Shown: positions 18,144-26,568 of the stretch, in pieces
How the letters are laid out: each line of letters starts with the position of its first letter
Numbering within the stretch: the stretch's first letter is position 1
Source of the DNA: JACKFB01 sp041389525
GTDB taxonomy: Bacteria; Myxococcota_A; UBA9042; PHBI01; JACKFB01
DNA: 64,000 nt
Direction: 5' to 3'
Assembly: GCA_041389525.1 (NCBI GenBank)
Contig: JAWKRR010000031.1
Coordinates: forward strand, 1 to 64,000
Notes under the pieces: generated by a model
The model's database searches: none
Told to the model about the DNA's origin: nothing
The model's input: only the letters and a program-made list of their open reading frames with translations
Translations under genes and position numbers: made by a program

Positions 18144-19774
18144 GGGAGACCTCCGGGCATGGCGGGGGCGGAGGCGGCGACGAAGAAGAGGTGGCGCTCG
18201 GCGAGCTCGGCGATGAGGCAGAGGGCGACGGTGGCGACGGCGACGACGGTGAGGAAGGCGGGGCCGACCGCGGGGCCGTCGTGGACCGCGGCGTAGAGGC
18301 TGGGGAGGGCGACGCCGCCTGCGAAGCCGCAGAGGAAGCGGGCGCCGGTGACGCGGTGGAGCTCGCCGAGGAGCAGGGTGGCGGTGCGGCGGCGGGGGCC
18401 GTGTTGGCGGTCGCGGACGTGGCGCAGCAGCGAGGCCTCCCAGGCGAGCTTGAGGGCGGAGGTGACGGCGAGGGCGGTGGCGAGGGCGGGGCCGGCGGAG
18501 GCGCTGGCGCCGGGGAGCAGCCAGGCGGCGATGTGGCTGAGGACCAGGGAGGTGGCGAGGCCGAGGATGGCCGCGGTGCTGAAGAAGCGGAGGGCGGTCG
18601 GGAGCGGGTGCCAGCAGGCGCGGCGGGTGGCGGCGTAGACCATGACGGACGCGTAGACGCCGAGGGCGCCGGTGGCGACGACGAGGGCGCCGAGGGCTGG
18701 GGATTCGGGGAGGCCGAGGCGGTCGCCGAGGGCGAGGGCGGTGGCGTGGAGGAGGGCGAGGCCGGCGAAGGCGCCGAAGGCCATGATCTCGCGGGAGAGC
18801 CAGGAGCGGCGGAGGCCGAGGACGGCTTTCCAGGCGAGGAGCGGGCGGCCGAGGTGGAGCACGCTGACGCCGATGGCGGCGAGGCCGAGGACGAGGGCGA
18901 CGGTGGCGCGAAATGCGGCGGCGGCGGCGGATGCGGAGGCGGAGGCGGGGGTCAGCGCGCGGAGCAGCTCCTCGACGGCGAAGGTGCCGACGGAGAGCTG
19001 GGTGAGCACCAGCATGGCGACCAGCGGGGGGTGGGCGCGCTCGGGGCGGGCGGCGAAGTAGTCGGCGGGCAGGGCGTTGGCGGGCTGGGGGCGCTGGCTG
19101 ACGTAGCGCGTGGAGGGGAAGGTGAGGCGCGGGTCGGGGGCGCCGGGGAGGAAGGCGCCGGCTTCGGAGTCGGCGACGACGGCGGCCTCGGTGGTGAGGG
19201 TGATGCTGATGGCGGCGGTGGGGCAGGCCTGGACGCAGGCGGGGGCTTCGTCGGCGGCGAGGCGGTCGTGGCACATGTCGCACTTGCGGACGATGCCGAG
19301 CTCGTGGCTGAAGCGGGGGACCTCGTAGGGGCACATGAAGACGCAGTACTGGCAGCCGATGCACTGGTCGTCGAGGTGGCGGACGATGCCGGTGGCGGGG
19401 TCTTTTTCGTAGGCGAGGGCTGGGCAGCCGGTCATGCAGGCCGGCTCGACGCAGTGGTGACACGCGGTGGTGACGGACTGCAGGTAGGGGGCCGCGGTGC
19501 TGCCGCCTTGCAGCTCGCCGACGGCGCGCCAGGACTCGCCGGCGTCGAGCCCGTTGAGGTTGTGGCAGGCGGTGACGCAGGACTTGCAGCCCGAGCAGGC
19601 GTCCAGGTCCACCTCGAAGGCGTACTGCTCGCCGGGGCGCGGGCGGGTGAGCGGGATGCGGTCGCGGTGGCGCGCGCCGGGGGCGAACGCCTCGGTGTCG
19701 GCCAGGCGTGCGAATCGCTGGACGGCGCTCAGGTCCTGCTGGGCGGCCAGCTCGGCGTCGATGAAGTCCTTCAT
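18140..19774 (-). CDS. fused four-cluster ferredoxin and DmsC-type membrane anchor, electron donor for nitrate reductase
   Basis: A 544-aa fusion of two proteins that are usually separate. Residues ~50-190 are a DmsB-like iron-sulfur domain with sixteen Cys in four groups: 60/63/66/70, 105/108/113/117, 138/141/144/148 and 165/168/180/184. From ~235 on there are about eight hydrophobic helices of DmsC type, with LHLGRP, SWLSREI and MVYAATRRACWHP. It probably oxidises quinol in the inner membrane and passes electrons to the molybdoenzyme. No signal peptide precedes the ferredoxin part, so it should face the cytoplasm, matching the untagged catalytic subunit. It is the first gene of the leftward arm and overlaps the reductase by four bases. 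A GGAGG lies 11 bases before ATG 19774. Confidence 0.85.
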   Translation of the reverse strand: MKDFIDAELAAQQDLSAVQRFARLADTEAFAPGARHRDRIPLTRPRPGEQYAFEVDLDACSGCKSCVTACHNLNGLDAGESWRAVGELQGGSTAAPYLQSVTTACHHCVEPACMTGCPALAYEKDPATGIVRHLDDQCIGCQYCVFMCPYEVPRFSHELGIVRKCDMCHDRLAADEAPACVQACPTAAISITLTTEAAVVADSEAGAFLPGAPDPRLTFPSTRYVSQRPQPANALPADYFAARPERAHPPLVAMLVLTQLSVGTFAVEELLRALTPASASASAAAAAFRATVALVLGLAAIGVSVLHLGRPLLAWKAVLGLRRSWLSREIMAFGAFAGLALLHATALALGDRLGLPESPALGALVVATGALGVYASVMVYAATRRACWHPLPTALRFFSTAAILGLATSLVLSHIAAWLLPGASASAGPALATALAVTSALKLAWEASLLRHVRDRQHGPRRRTATLLLGELHRVTGARFLCGFAGGVALPSLYAAVHDGPAVGPAFLTVVAVATVALCLIAELAERHLFFVAASAPAMPGGLP

Positions 19775-19946
19775 GCTCGGGGCCGCCTCCGGGTCGGTGC
19801 ACCAGAGATAGCGCGGGCAGATTTCTGCTCTGTTTCGCCGTCGTGACGCGATGCGTTACGCGCCCGAAACGCGCTCGAAACGCGGGAAGCGCTTGCTAGA
19901 GACGGTTCCTCGCTGCCGAGGACCCGGTCTTAGGGGTGCGCCGCCC
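19775..19946. promoter_or_regulatory. divergent promoter region of the nitrate cluster
   Basis: These 172 bases lie between the leftward nitrate-reductase arm and the rightward nirBD-narK arm, so both promoters should be here. Two direct copies of CGAAACGCG at 19865-19873 and 19876-19884 are phased by 11 bases, one helical turn, as regulator half-sites often are. No confident -35/-10 pair was picked out, and no regulator gene lies in the cluster. Confidence 0.35.
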
Positions 19947-22496
19947 GTGCATGAGTCGACGAAGAAGCGCTTGGTCCTCGCCGGCCACGGGATGGTCGGT
20001 CAGAAGCTCCTGGAGATGTGGGCGAAGGCCGACACGGCCGGCCAGTGGGCGGTGACCGTGCTCTGCGAGGAGCCGCGGCCCGCTTACGACCGCGTCCACC
20101 TGAGCGAGGTCTTCGCCGGGCGCGACGCCGACACGCTGGCGCTGGCGGCCCCCGACTTCTTCGACGAGCACGGCATCGACGCGCGGATCGGCGTCCGCGC
20201 CGTGGCGATCGACCGCGCGGCCCGGACCGTCACCGACAGCTCCGGCGCGCTGCATCCTTATGACGCGCTGGTGCTGGCGACCGGCTCGTCCGCCTTCGTC
20301 CCGCCCGTCCCCGGCGCCGACGCGCCCGGCTGCTTCGCCTACCGCACCATCGAGGACCTCGAGGCCATCCGCGCGCACGCGGCGGGCCGGACGCGCGGGG
20401 TCGTCGTCGGCGGCGGCCTGCTGGGCCTGGAGGCCGCGCAAGCCCTGCTGAACCTCGGCCTGCAAGCCGACGTGGTCGAGCTGGCGCCGCGCCTGATGGC
20501 GGTGCAGCTCGACGCGACCGGCGGCGACCTGCTGGCGCGCATGGTCAGCGCGCTGGGCGTCGGCGTACACACAGACCGACGCACCGAGTCCATCGTCCCC
20601 ACGGGCACCGGCGGCCTGCGCCTGAACTTCGCAGGCGGCGACACCCTGGACACCGAGCTCGTCGTCTTCTCCGCCGGCATCCGCCCCCGCGACGAGCTCG
20701 CCCGCGCCGCCGGCCTCGCCATCGGCGCCCGCGGCGGCGTGGAGATCGACGACGCCTGCCGCACCTCCGACCCGGCGATCTTCGCCATCGGCGAGTGCGC
20801 GGCGTGGCGCGGCCAGACCTTCGGCCTCGTCGCCCCCGGCTACGCGATGGCCCGCGTCGTCGCCGACGCCCTGACCGCCGACGGCGAGGCCCGCTTCGAG
20901 GGCGCCGACATGTCGACCAAGCTCAAGCTGCTCGGCGTCGAGGTCGCCAGCTTCGGCGACGCCCACGCCCAGACCCCCGGCGCGCTCACCTACGCGTGGC
21001 GCGACGAGGCGCGCTCGGTCTACAAGAAGATCGTCGTCGACCCCGAGGGCGCCCGCCTCGTAGGCGGCCTCTTGCTAGGCGACGCCTCAGAATACGACGG
21101 CCTCGTCCACGTGCTGCGCAGCGGCGCCACGCTGCCGCCGGACCCCTCGGACCTCATCCTGCCCGCCCGCTCCGGCGCCGAGCGCCCGTCCATCGGCGGC
21201 CCCGAGACCATGGCGGAGTCGGCACTCATCTGCTCGTGCAACAACGTCGAGAAGGGCGCCATCTGCCGCGCCGTCGACGCCGGGCACGTCGAGCTCGCCG
21301 ACATCAAGCGCGAGACCTGCGCCGGCACCGGCTGCGGCGGCTGCGTCCCCCTGGTCGGCAAGCTGCTCAGCCTCGAGCTCGCCCGCCGCGGCGTCGCCGT
21401 CTCAAACCACCTCTGCGAGCACTTCCCCCACTCGCGCCAAGACCTCTTCCACCTCGTCCGCGTCCGCGGCTACCGCACCTTCGACGCCCTGCTCGCCAAC
21501 CACGGCCAGGGCCACGGCTGCGAGGTCTGCAAGCCCACCGTCTCCAGCATCCTCGCCTCCTGCCACAACGAGCACATCCTCGAACCCAGCCACGCCGGCC
21601 TCCAGGACACCAACGACCGCTTCTTGGCCAACATCCAGCGCGACGGCAGCTACTCCGTCGTCCCCCGCGTGCCCGGCGGCGAGATCACCGCCGACAAGCT
21701 CATCGCCATCGGCCAGGTCGCCAAGAAGTACGACCTCTACACCAAGATCACCGGCGGCCAGCGCGTCGACCTCTTCGGCGCCCAGCTCAGCCAACTGCCC
21801 GACATCTGGCGCGAACTGGTCGCCCACGGCTTCGAGTCCGGCCACGCTTACGGCAAAGCGGTCCGCACCGTGAAGACCTGCGTCGGCTCGACCTGGTGCC
21901 GCTACGGCGTGCAGGACTCCGTCGGCCTCGGCATCCGCCTGGAGCACCGCTACAAGGGCATCCGCGCCCCCCACAAGCTCAAGCTCGCCGTCAGCGGCTG
22001 CACCCGCGAGTGCGCCGAGGCCCAGTCCAAAGACGTCGGCATCATCGCCACCCAAGAGGGCTACAACCTCTACGTGGGCGGCAACGGCGGGCTCCAGCCG
22101 CGCCACGCCGAGCTTCTCGCGACCGACCTCGACGAGGCCACCCTGGTCCGCACCATCGACCGCTTCCTGATGCTCTACATCCGGTCGGCCGACCGCCTCA
22201 TGCGCACCGCCCGCTGGGTCGAGGGCCTCGAAGGCGGCGTCGAGTACCTGCGCGCGGTCCTCCTCCACGACTCCCTCGGCCTCGGCGCCGAGCTCGAGGC
22301 CGAGATGGCGCACCTCGTCGGCACCTACCGCTGCGAGTGGGCCGTCACCCTCGAAGACCCAATGAAACTCAGGCAGTTCCGCACCTTCGTGAACAACGAC
22401 GCCGCGGACGACGACCTGCCCTACGTGCGCGAGCGAGAGCAACGACGACCGGCATCGCCCAGCGAGGCCGCCGCCATCCAAAAGGGAGCTATCTAA
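19947..22496 (+). CDS. nirB: NAD(P)H-dependent nitrite reductase large subunit NirB
   Basis: An 849-aa cytoplasmic siroheme enzyme that reduces nitrite to ammonium. The N-terminal pyridine-nucleotide-disulfide oxidoreductase part has FAD- and NAD-binding motifs (LVLAGHGMVGQK; GVVVGGGLLGLEAAQ). A BFD-like 2Fe-2S domain near residue 425 has CSC and TCAGTGCGGC. Nitrite/sulfite reductase ferredoxin-like and siroheme domains follow, with the 4Fe-4S/siroheme Cys in TCVGSTWC and SGCTREC near residues 645-690. GTG 19947 was chosen because homology starts with VHESTKKRLVLAGHG and AGGGG lies ten bases upstream; an ATG at 19851 would add about 30 poorly conserved residues. Its TAA overlaps the nirD ATG by one base. 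Length and domain order are standard. Confidence 0.96.
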   Translation: MHESTKKRLVLAGHGMVGQKLLEMWAKADTAGQWAVTVLCEEPRPAYDRVHLSEVFAGRDADTLALAAPDFFDEHGIDARIGVRAVAIDRAARTVTDSSGALHPYDALVLATGSSAFVPPVPGADAPGCFAYRTIEDLEAIRAHAAGRTRGVVVGGGLLGLEAAQALLNLGLQADVVELAPRLMAVQLDATGGDLLARMVSALGVGVHTDRRTESIVPTGTGGLRLNFAGGDTLDTELVVFSAGIRPRDELARAAGLAIGARGGVEIDDACRTSDPAIFAIGECAAWRGQTFGLVAPGYAMARVVADALTADGEARFEGADMSTKLKLLGVEVASFGDAHAQTPGALTYAWRDEARSVYKKIVVDPEGARLVGGLLLGDASEYDGLVHVLRSGATLPPDPSDLILPARSGAERPSIGGPETMAESALICSCNNVEKGAICRAVDAGHVELADIKRETCAGTGCGGCVPLVGKLLSLELARRGVAVSNHLCEHFPHSRQDLFHLVRVRGYRTFDALLANHGQGHGCEVCKPTVSSILASCHNEHILEPSHAGLQDTNDRFLANIQRDGSYSVVPRVPGGEITADKLIAIGQVAKKYDLYTKITGGQRVDLFGAQLSQLPDIWRELVAHGFESGHAYGKAVRTVKTCVGSTWCRYGVQDSVGLGIRLEHRYKGIRAPHKLKLAVSGCTRECAEAQSKDVGIIATQEGYNLYVGGNGGLQPRHAELLATDLDEATLVRTIDRFLMLYIRSADRLMRTARWVEGLEGGVEYLRAVLLHDSLGLGAELEAEMAHLVGTYRCEWAVTLEDPMKLRQFRTFVNNDAADDDLPYVREREQRRPASPSEAAAIQKGAI

Positions 22497-22870
22497 TGGT
22501 TGCACAAATTCGCCCCACCCTGAGTGACGCCACAGTCGACTGGGAGCGGGTCTGCCACGTCGAAGAGATCGTCCCCGGCACCGGCGTCTCCGCCCGCGTC
22601 CGCGGCCGCCGGGTCGCGATCTTCCGAGTCGGCGCCGAGGTCTACGGGCTCGACGACAAGGACCCCTTCTCGGGCGCCCACGTCCTGTCCCGCGGCATCG
22701 TCGGCGACCGCCGCGGCCACCTCAAGGTCGTCTCGCCCATCTTCAAGCAGAGCTTCTACCTGCTCAGCGGCGAGTGCGTCGAAGACCCCGCGGTCAGCGT
22801 CGCCGTCTACCCGGTGCGCGTGCGCGGCACCTCGGTCGAAGTCCACCTGGGCGCCGGAGGCCAGCCTTGA
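22496..22870 (+). CDS. nirD: nitrite reductase small subunit NirD
   Basis: A 124-aa protein of the Rieske-fold NirD family, the small partner of NirB. Typical segments include VCHVEEIVPGTGVSARV, IFRVGAEVYGLDDKDPFS, and LKVVSPIFKQSFYLLSGEC followed by a final YPVRV strand. The Cys/His pairs that bind the 2Fe-2S cluster in true Rieske proteins are absent, as is usual in NirD. The ATG overlaps the nirB stop (TAATG), GGGAG lies upstream, and the 3' end overlaps the next gene by four bases. All of this points to a tightly coupled operon. Confidence 0.95.
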   Translation: MVAQIRPTLSDATVDWERVCHVEEIVPGTGVSARVRGRRVAIFRVGAEVYGLDDKDPFSGAHVLSRGIVGDRRGHLKVVSPIFKQSFYLLSGECVEDPAVSVAVYPVRVRGTSVEVHLGAGGQP

Positions 22871-24207
22871 CGGCGACCGCCGCCCCCAGCCCAGGCCGCG
22901 CCACGAAGATCCGCCTGCGCGACTTCCGCTCGCCGCCCATGCGCGCCTTCCACCTGAGCTGGTTCGCGTTCTTCCTCTGCTTCTTCGGCTGGTTCGGCAT
23001 CGCCCCGCTCATGGCCGCCGTCCGCGACGACCTCGGCCTCACCCGCGAGCAGGTCGGCAACACCGTCATCGCCTCGGTCTTCGTCACCATCTTCGCCCGC
23101 CTCGTCATCGGCTGGCTCTGCGACCGCGTCGGCCCCCGCCTCGCCTACACCGGCCTGCTCCTCTTCGGCAGCATCCCCGTCATGGCCATCGGCTTCGCCA
23201 CCACCTACGAGGGCTTCCTCCTCGGCCGCCTCGCCATCGGCGTCATCGGCGCCTCCTTCGTCATCACCCAGGCCCACACCTCGATGATGTTCGCCCCCAA
23301 CTGCGTCGGCACCGCCAACGCCACCAGCGCCGGCTGGGGCAACGCCGGCGGCGGCGCCACCCAGCTCGCCATGCCGCTCATCTTCGCGGCCATCGTCGGC
23401 CTCGGCGTCACCCAAGCCTCCGCCTGGCGCCTCGCCATGATCGTCCCCGGCGTCGCCATGATCCTCACAGGCATCGCCTACTACTTCTTCACCCAAGACA
23501 CCCCCGCCGGAAACCTCGCCGACCTCCGCCGCGCCGGCCGCCTGCCCCCCCGCTCCCGCAGCAAAGGCGCCTTCGCCGCCGCCGTCCGCGACCCCCGCGT
23601 CCTAGTCCTCTTCCTCGTCTACGGCGCCTGCTTCGGCGTCGAGCTCACCATCAACAACATCTGCGCCCTCTACCTCCACGACGAGTTCGGCCTCTCCCTC
23701 GCCGCCGCCGGCGGCCTCGCGGCCATGTTCGGCCTGATGAACCTCTTCGCCCGCTCCCTCGGCGGCTTCCTCGGCGACGTCGCCGGCGGCCGCTTCGGCC
23801 TCCGCGGTCGCGCCGCGCTGCTCGGCGTCGTCCTCTTCGGCGAGGGCGTGCTGCTGATGGTCTTCAGCCAGATGGAGGTCCTGGCCATCGCCATGGTCAC
23901 GCTGGTCGCCTTCAGCCTCTTCGTGCAGATGGCCGAGGGCGTGACCTTCTCGGTCGTCCCCTTCATCAACCGCGACGCCGTCGGCGCCGTCTCAGGCATC
24001 GTGGGCGCTGGCGGCAACGCGGGCGCGGTCTGCGCCGGCTTCCTCTTGCGCACCGAGGGCCTGACGACCCGCGCGGCCTTGCTCTACCTCGGCCTCACGG
24101 TCGCGGCGCTCTCGGTCAGCGTCCTCGCACTGCGCTTCACCCGAAGCTCGGAGCGCGAAGCCCACCACGAGATCCGCCAGAGCCTCGCGACCGCCGCGCC
24201 TACGTGA
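22867..24207 (+). CDS. narK: NarK/NasA-type nitrate/nitrite MFS transporter
   Basis: A 446-aa inner-membrane transporter of the nitrate/nitrite porter family with about twelve hydrophobic helices. It shows the two glycine-rich nitrate signatures: GWGNAGGGATQ after helix 4-5 and GIVGAGGNAGAV in the second half. The MFS loop motif GWLCDRVGPR is also present. It presumably imports nitrate for the adjacent reductases. Translation most likely starts at TTG 22867, overlapping the nirD stop as TTGA with GGAGG six bases before it; the first ATG in frame lies inside the conserved N-terminus. Last gene of the rightward arm. Direction and nitrate versus nitrite preference cannot be read from sequence. 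Confidence 0.93.
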   Translation: MTATAAPSPGRATKIRLRDFRSPPMRAFHLSWFAFFLCFFGWFGIAPLMAAVRDDLGLTREQVGNTVIASVFVTIFARLVIGWLCDRVGPRLAYTGLLLFGSIPVMAIGFATTYEGFLLGRLAIGVIGASFVITQAHTSMMFAPNCVGTANATSAGWGNAGGGATQLAMPLIFAAIVGLGVTQASAWRLAMIVPGVAMILTGIAYYFFTQDTPAGNLADLRRAGRLPPRSRSKGAFAAAVRDPRVLVLFLVYGACFGVELTINNICALYLHDEFGLSLAAAGGLAAMFGLMNLFARSLGGFLGDVAGGRFGLRGRAALLGVVLFGEGVLLMVFSQMEVLAIAMVTLVAFSLFVQMAEGVTFSVVPFINRDAVGAVSGIVGAGGNAGAVCAGFLLRTEGLTTRAALLYLGLTVAALSVSVLALRFTRSSEREAHHEIRQSLATAAPT

Positions 24208-24241
24208 GCAGAACCAAGAAACTGGCAAGGTAGAACCATGA

Positions 24242-24309
24242 GGTTCGCGCCAAGACGCCAAGGCGCCAAGAACGCGTTTCCTTGGCGTCTTGGCGTCTTT
24301 GCGCGAACC
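24242..24309. repeat. long palindromic element, copy 1
   Basis: A 68-bp inverted repeat with 29-base arms that differ at two positions, both arms starting GGTTCGCGC. The bases just before it (TAGAACCATGA) are also nearly shared with copy 2 at 25858. It could form a strong hairpin downstream of the narK stop at 24207, and may act as a terminator or be a REP/MITE-like element. No open frame accompanies it. Confidence 0.85.
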
Positions 24310-24345
24310 AAGGTGACCCCCGGCGCGCCAACCCGTCGCGCGCCA

Positions 24346-24397
24346 GCCCGAGGAAGGCCAGCCCGAGGAAGGCCAGCCCGAGGAAGGCCAGCCCGAG
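24346..24397 (+). repeat. 15-bp tandem repeat, 3.5 copies
   Basis: The unit GCCCGAGGAAGGCCA is repeated perfectly at 24346, 24361 and 24376 and continues for seven bases. It lies between the palindrome and the stop of the leftward MFS gene. Reading through it gives an RGRPA peptide pattern, but no supported gene covers it. Confidence 0.9.
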
Positions 24398-24427
24398 ATC
24401 GGCTGCTCCCCGACCGCTCGGCCCCCG

Positions 24428-25705
24428 TCAGATCCCCTGCTTGGCGCGGGCCAAGGGCAGCACCGCGACGGCCGCCAACGTCGCGGTCAGCACGAACACG
24501 TAAAACAGCGCGTCCCAGCCGTACATCGCCGAGATGGTCGCGGTCACGACGCCCTGCAGGATCGCTCCGATGGAGCCGAGGCCGTTGATGATCCCCGCTG
24601 CCGAGGCCGCCGCGTCGTCGCCGCCGATGTCCTGGGCGGCCGCTCCCGACAGCAGCGCGTCGGGCCCGAAGAGCAAGAAGCCCACGATGGCCATGGAGAT
24701 GGCGTTTGCGGCCATGCCCCAGTCGCCGACGATGCGGTACGCGGCCAGGGCGACGGCCAGCGCCAGCAGGGTCGGCGCGATGAGGCGGGCGCGGTTGTCG
24801 CTGAAGAAGCGGTCGGAGACCCAGCCGACGGCGATGACTCCGACGATGCCGCCGGCCTCGAACGCGGTGGACAGGTAGGCGGCGACGTCTTCCTCGTAGC
24901 CCAAGCGCTTGTGGAGGTAGTAGGGCAGCCAAAAGAGCAGGCTGTAGCGGATCAATTTGATGCAGAAGTAGCTGGCGCCCAGGGCCCAGACGGTGGGGCT
25001 GCGCAGCATCCGGCGCATGCCGCTGGGGCGGGCGGGGGCGTCGGGGTCGACGGCGGCTGCGGGAGTCGCGGCGGCGGATGTGGCGGGGCCGGGCTGGATC
25101 TCGGGCGGGCGTTCCTCGTGGTCGACGGGGGGCAGGCCGACGTCGCCGGGGCGCTCGACGAGGAAGAAGAAGAGCAGCAGGCCGACGCCGCCGACCCAGG
25201 CCGCTGGGACGAAGAAGGCGGCGCGCCAGCCGTAGTGGACCAGCAGCCAGCCGGCGAGGGCGGTCGCGAGGAGGCCGCCGACCTGGTAGTTCGTGGCCCA
25301 AAACCCCATGACGAGGCCGCGGACTTTGCGCCCGAACCAGGGCGCCATGGCGGCGACGTTGTTGGACCAGCCCGTGGACTGAAAGAGGCCGTTGATGGCG
25401 AAGGCGGCGAGGAAGGGGACGAAGAGCGAGGAGGCGCCAAAGGCGGCGGCGCAGGTCGCGGTGCCGATCATGCCGACGGCCAAGATGCGGCGCGGCCCGA
25501 ACCGATCGCCCAGGGAGCCGCTGACGAACTGCCCCACCGCGTAGGCGGCGAGGTAGAGCGTGTCGATCATCCCAAGCTGCGCGAGGGTCAGGTCGAGGTC
25601 GGACTCGAGCCGCCCCTTCACGACGCTGAAGTCCTTCCGCGTCAGGTAGAACGAGGCGTAGCTGAGCCAGGTCAGCGCGAACACACGGACTTGCAGGCTT
25701 CTCAT
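24428..25705 (-). CDS. MFS transporter of the organophosphate:phosphate antiporter type
   Basis: A 425-aa integral inner-membrane protein with about twelve helices. It resembles the GlpT/UhpT/PgtP-type organophosphate antiporters: FYLTRKDFSVVKG after helix 1, GSLGDRFGPRRILAVG in the first inner loop, and INGLFQSTGWSNNVAAMAPWF in the helix 4-5 region. A long Ala/Pro-rich loop around 215-245 separates the two halves. The likely substrate is a phosphorylated metabolite exchanged for phosphate, but specificity is inferred only. ATG 25705 is preferred; a TTG at 25747 would add 14 polar residues. It stands alone, flanked on both sides by copies of the same palindromic element. Confidence 0.85.
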   Translation of the reverse strand: MRSLQVRVFALTWLSYASFYLTRKDFSVVKGRLESDLDLTLAQLGMIDTLYLAAYAVGQFVSGSLGDRFGPRRILAVGMIGTATCAAAFGASSLFVPFLAAFAINGLFQSTGWSNNVAAMAPWFGRKVRGLVMGFWATNYQVGGLLATALAGWLLVHYGWRAAFFVPAAWVGGVGLLLFFFLVERPGDVGLPPVDHEERPPEIQPGPATSAAATPAAAVDPDAPARPSGMRRMLRSPTVWALGASYFCIKLIRYSLLFWLPYYLHKRLGYEEDVAAYLSTAFEAGGIVGVIAVGWVSDRFFSDNRARLIAPTLLALAVALAAYRIVGDWGMAANAISMAIVGFLLFGPDALLSGAAAQDIGGDDAAASAAGIINGLGSIGAILQGVVTATISAMYGWDALFYVFVLTATLAAVAVLPLARAKQGI

Positions 25706-25857
25706 GCGCCCGGCTGTGGCGTCACGCGCGATGGCAGCGGCTCCCAATCGGAGTGAACCCGCACCCTACCCCAGCGAATCCACCCTTGCGACCGGCGGCC
25801 GAGCCGCGGGGCAAAAGTCTCGACTCGACCCCAACCCTGGCGGAGCTAGAGCCATGA

Positions 25858-25917
25858 GGTTCGCGCCAAGGCGCCAAGACGCCAAGAATGCGCGTCCTTG
25901 GCGCCTTGGCGCGAACC
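25858..25917. repeat. long palindromic element, copy 2
   Basis: A 60-bp inverted repeat with perfect 21-base terminal arms, a close relative of the element at 24242 and preceded by nearly the same bases (TAGAGCCATGA). The two copies bracket the MFS gene in the same orientation. The surrounding gene-free stretch 25706-26032 otherwise shows only the GAGGAGG ribosome-binding site just before the antitoxin gene at 26033. Confidence 0.85.
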
Positions 25918-26032
25918 AAGTCCTGCCAGAATCAAGCAGGATCTCGGACGTAAGAGACTAAGCCGCTCAGGACTTGCTGCGCAGCCGGCAATGTAGCCAC
26001 GTACAGAAATTCGTATCGAGGAGGCCTGCGCG

Positions 26033-26287
26033 ATGGCGACCACACGTTCCAGCCGAGAGTTCAATCAGGCGGTCAGTGAGGCGAAGCGAGCCGCCGAGTC
26101 GGGCCCGGTCTTCATCACTCACCGCGGCCGGCCATCGCACGTGTTGATGTCGATCGAGGAGTACCAGCGCCTGACAGGCGGCCAGGCCAGCATCGTCGAA
26201 CTGCTGTGGATGCCCGGCGTCGAGGACATCGATTTCGCGCCGCCCCGGCACGGGACCAACCTGCACAAGCCCGCCACGCTCGACTGA
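26033..26287 (+). CDS. Phd/YefM-family antitoxin
   Basis: An 84-aa antitoxin. The N-terminal DNA-binding part has the Phd/YefM pattern SREFNQAVSEAKRAAESGPV followed by FITHRGRPSHVLMSIEEYQ; the C-terminal tail is probably the toxin-neutralising segment. It should bind its own promoter and inhibit the downstream PIN-domain toxin. A strong GAGGAGG site lies upstream of the ATG. The stop overlaps the next start as TGATG, a usual arrangement in type II toxin-antitoxin pairs. Length is typical. Confidence 0.9.
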   Translation: MATTRSSREFNQAVSEAKRAAESGPVFITHRGRPSHVLMSIEEYQRLTGGQASIVELLWMPGVEDIDFAPPRHGTNLHKPATLD

Positions 26288-26520
26288 TGTACGTCCTCGA
26301 CACGAACGTCATCACCGAGCTTCGCAAGGCGAAGGCCGGTAGGGCCGACCGCAGCGTGACAGCGTGGGCCCAGAGCGTCCCGACCTCGTCGCTCTTCCTC
26401 TCCGCCATCACCGTCCTTGAGTTGCAGCACGGCGTGCTCCTGGTCGAGCGGCGAGATGCGGACCAGGGCGCCATGCTGCGCGCCTGGATGACCGACAACG
26501 TCAATCCGTGGGCAGCCTGA
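26287..26520 (+). pseudogene. vapC: truncated VapC-like PIN-domain toxin
   Basis: A 77-residue reading frame that begins as a normal PIN-domain ribonuclease: YVLDTNVITELRK supplies the first catalytic Asp, and FLSAITVLELQHGV supplies the conserved Glu. It stops at about residue 77, whereas VapC/FitB toxins run to about 130-140. The C-terminal half with the remaining acidic residues and the IAATA-type helix is missing, and no remnant was found in other frames downstream. The product is probably inactive, leaving an orphan antitoxin. It starts at ATG 26287 overlapping the antitoxin stop. Confidence 0.72.
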
Positions 26521-26568
26521 GAGGGTGTCGCGCAAGTCGGGTCGGGCGTGGGGCCAACGACCAAGCGA

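Noticed and set aside
18191..19846. Plus-strand open frame of 551 codons rich in Gly/Glu/Ala
   Set aside because: Shadow of the ferredoxin/DmsC fusion gene, which has all sixteen Cys and membrane helices on the other strand.
24346..24397. Possible CRISPR or coding Arg-Pro-Ala repeat
   Set aside because: The unit is 15 bases without spacers, and the open frame across it lacks a start site or homology.
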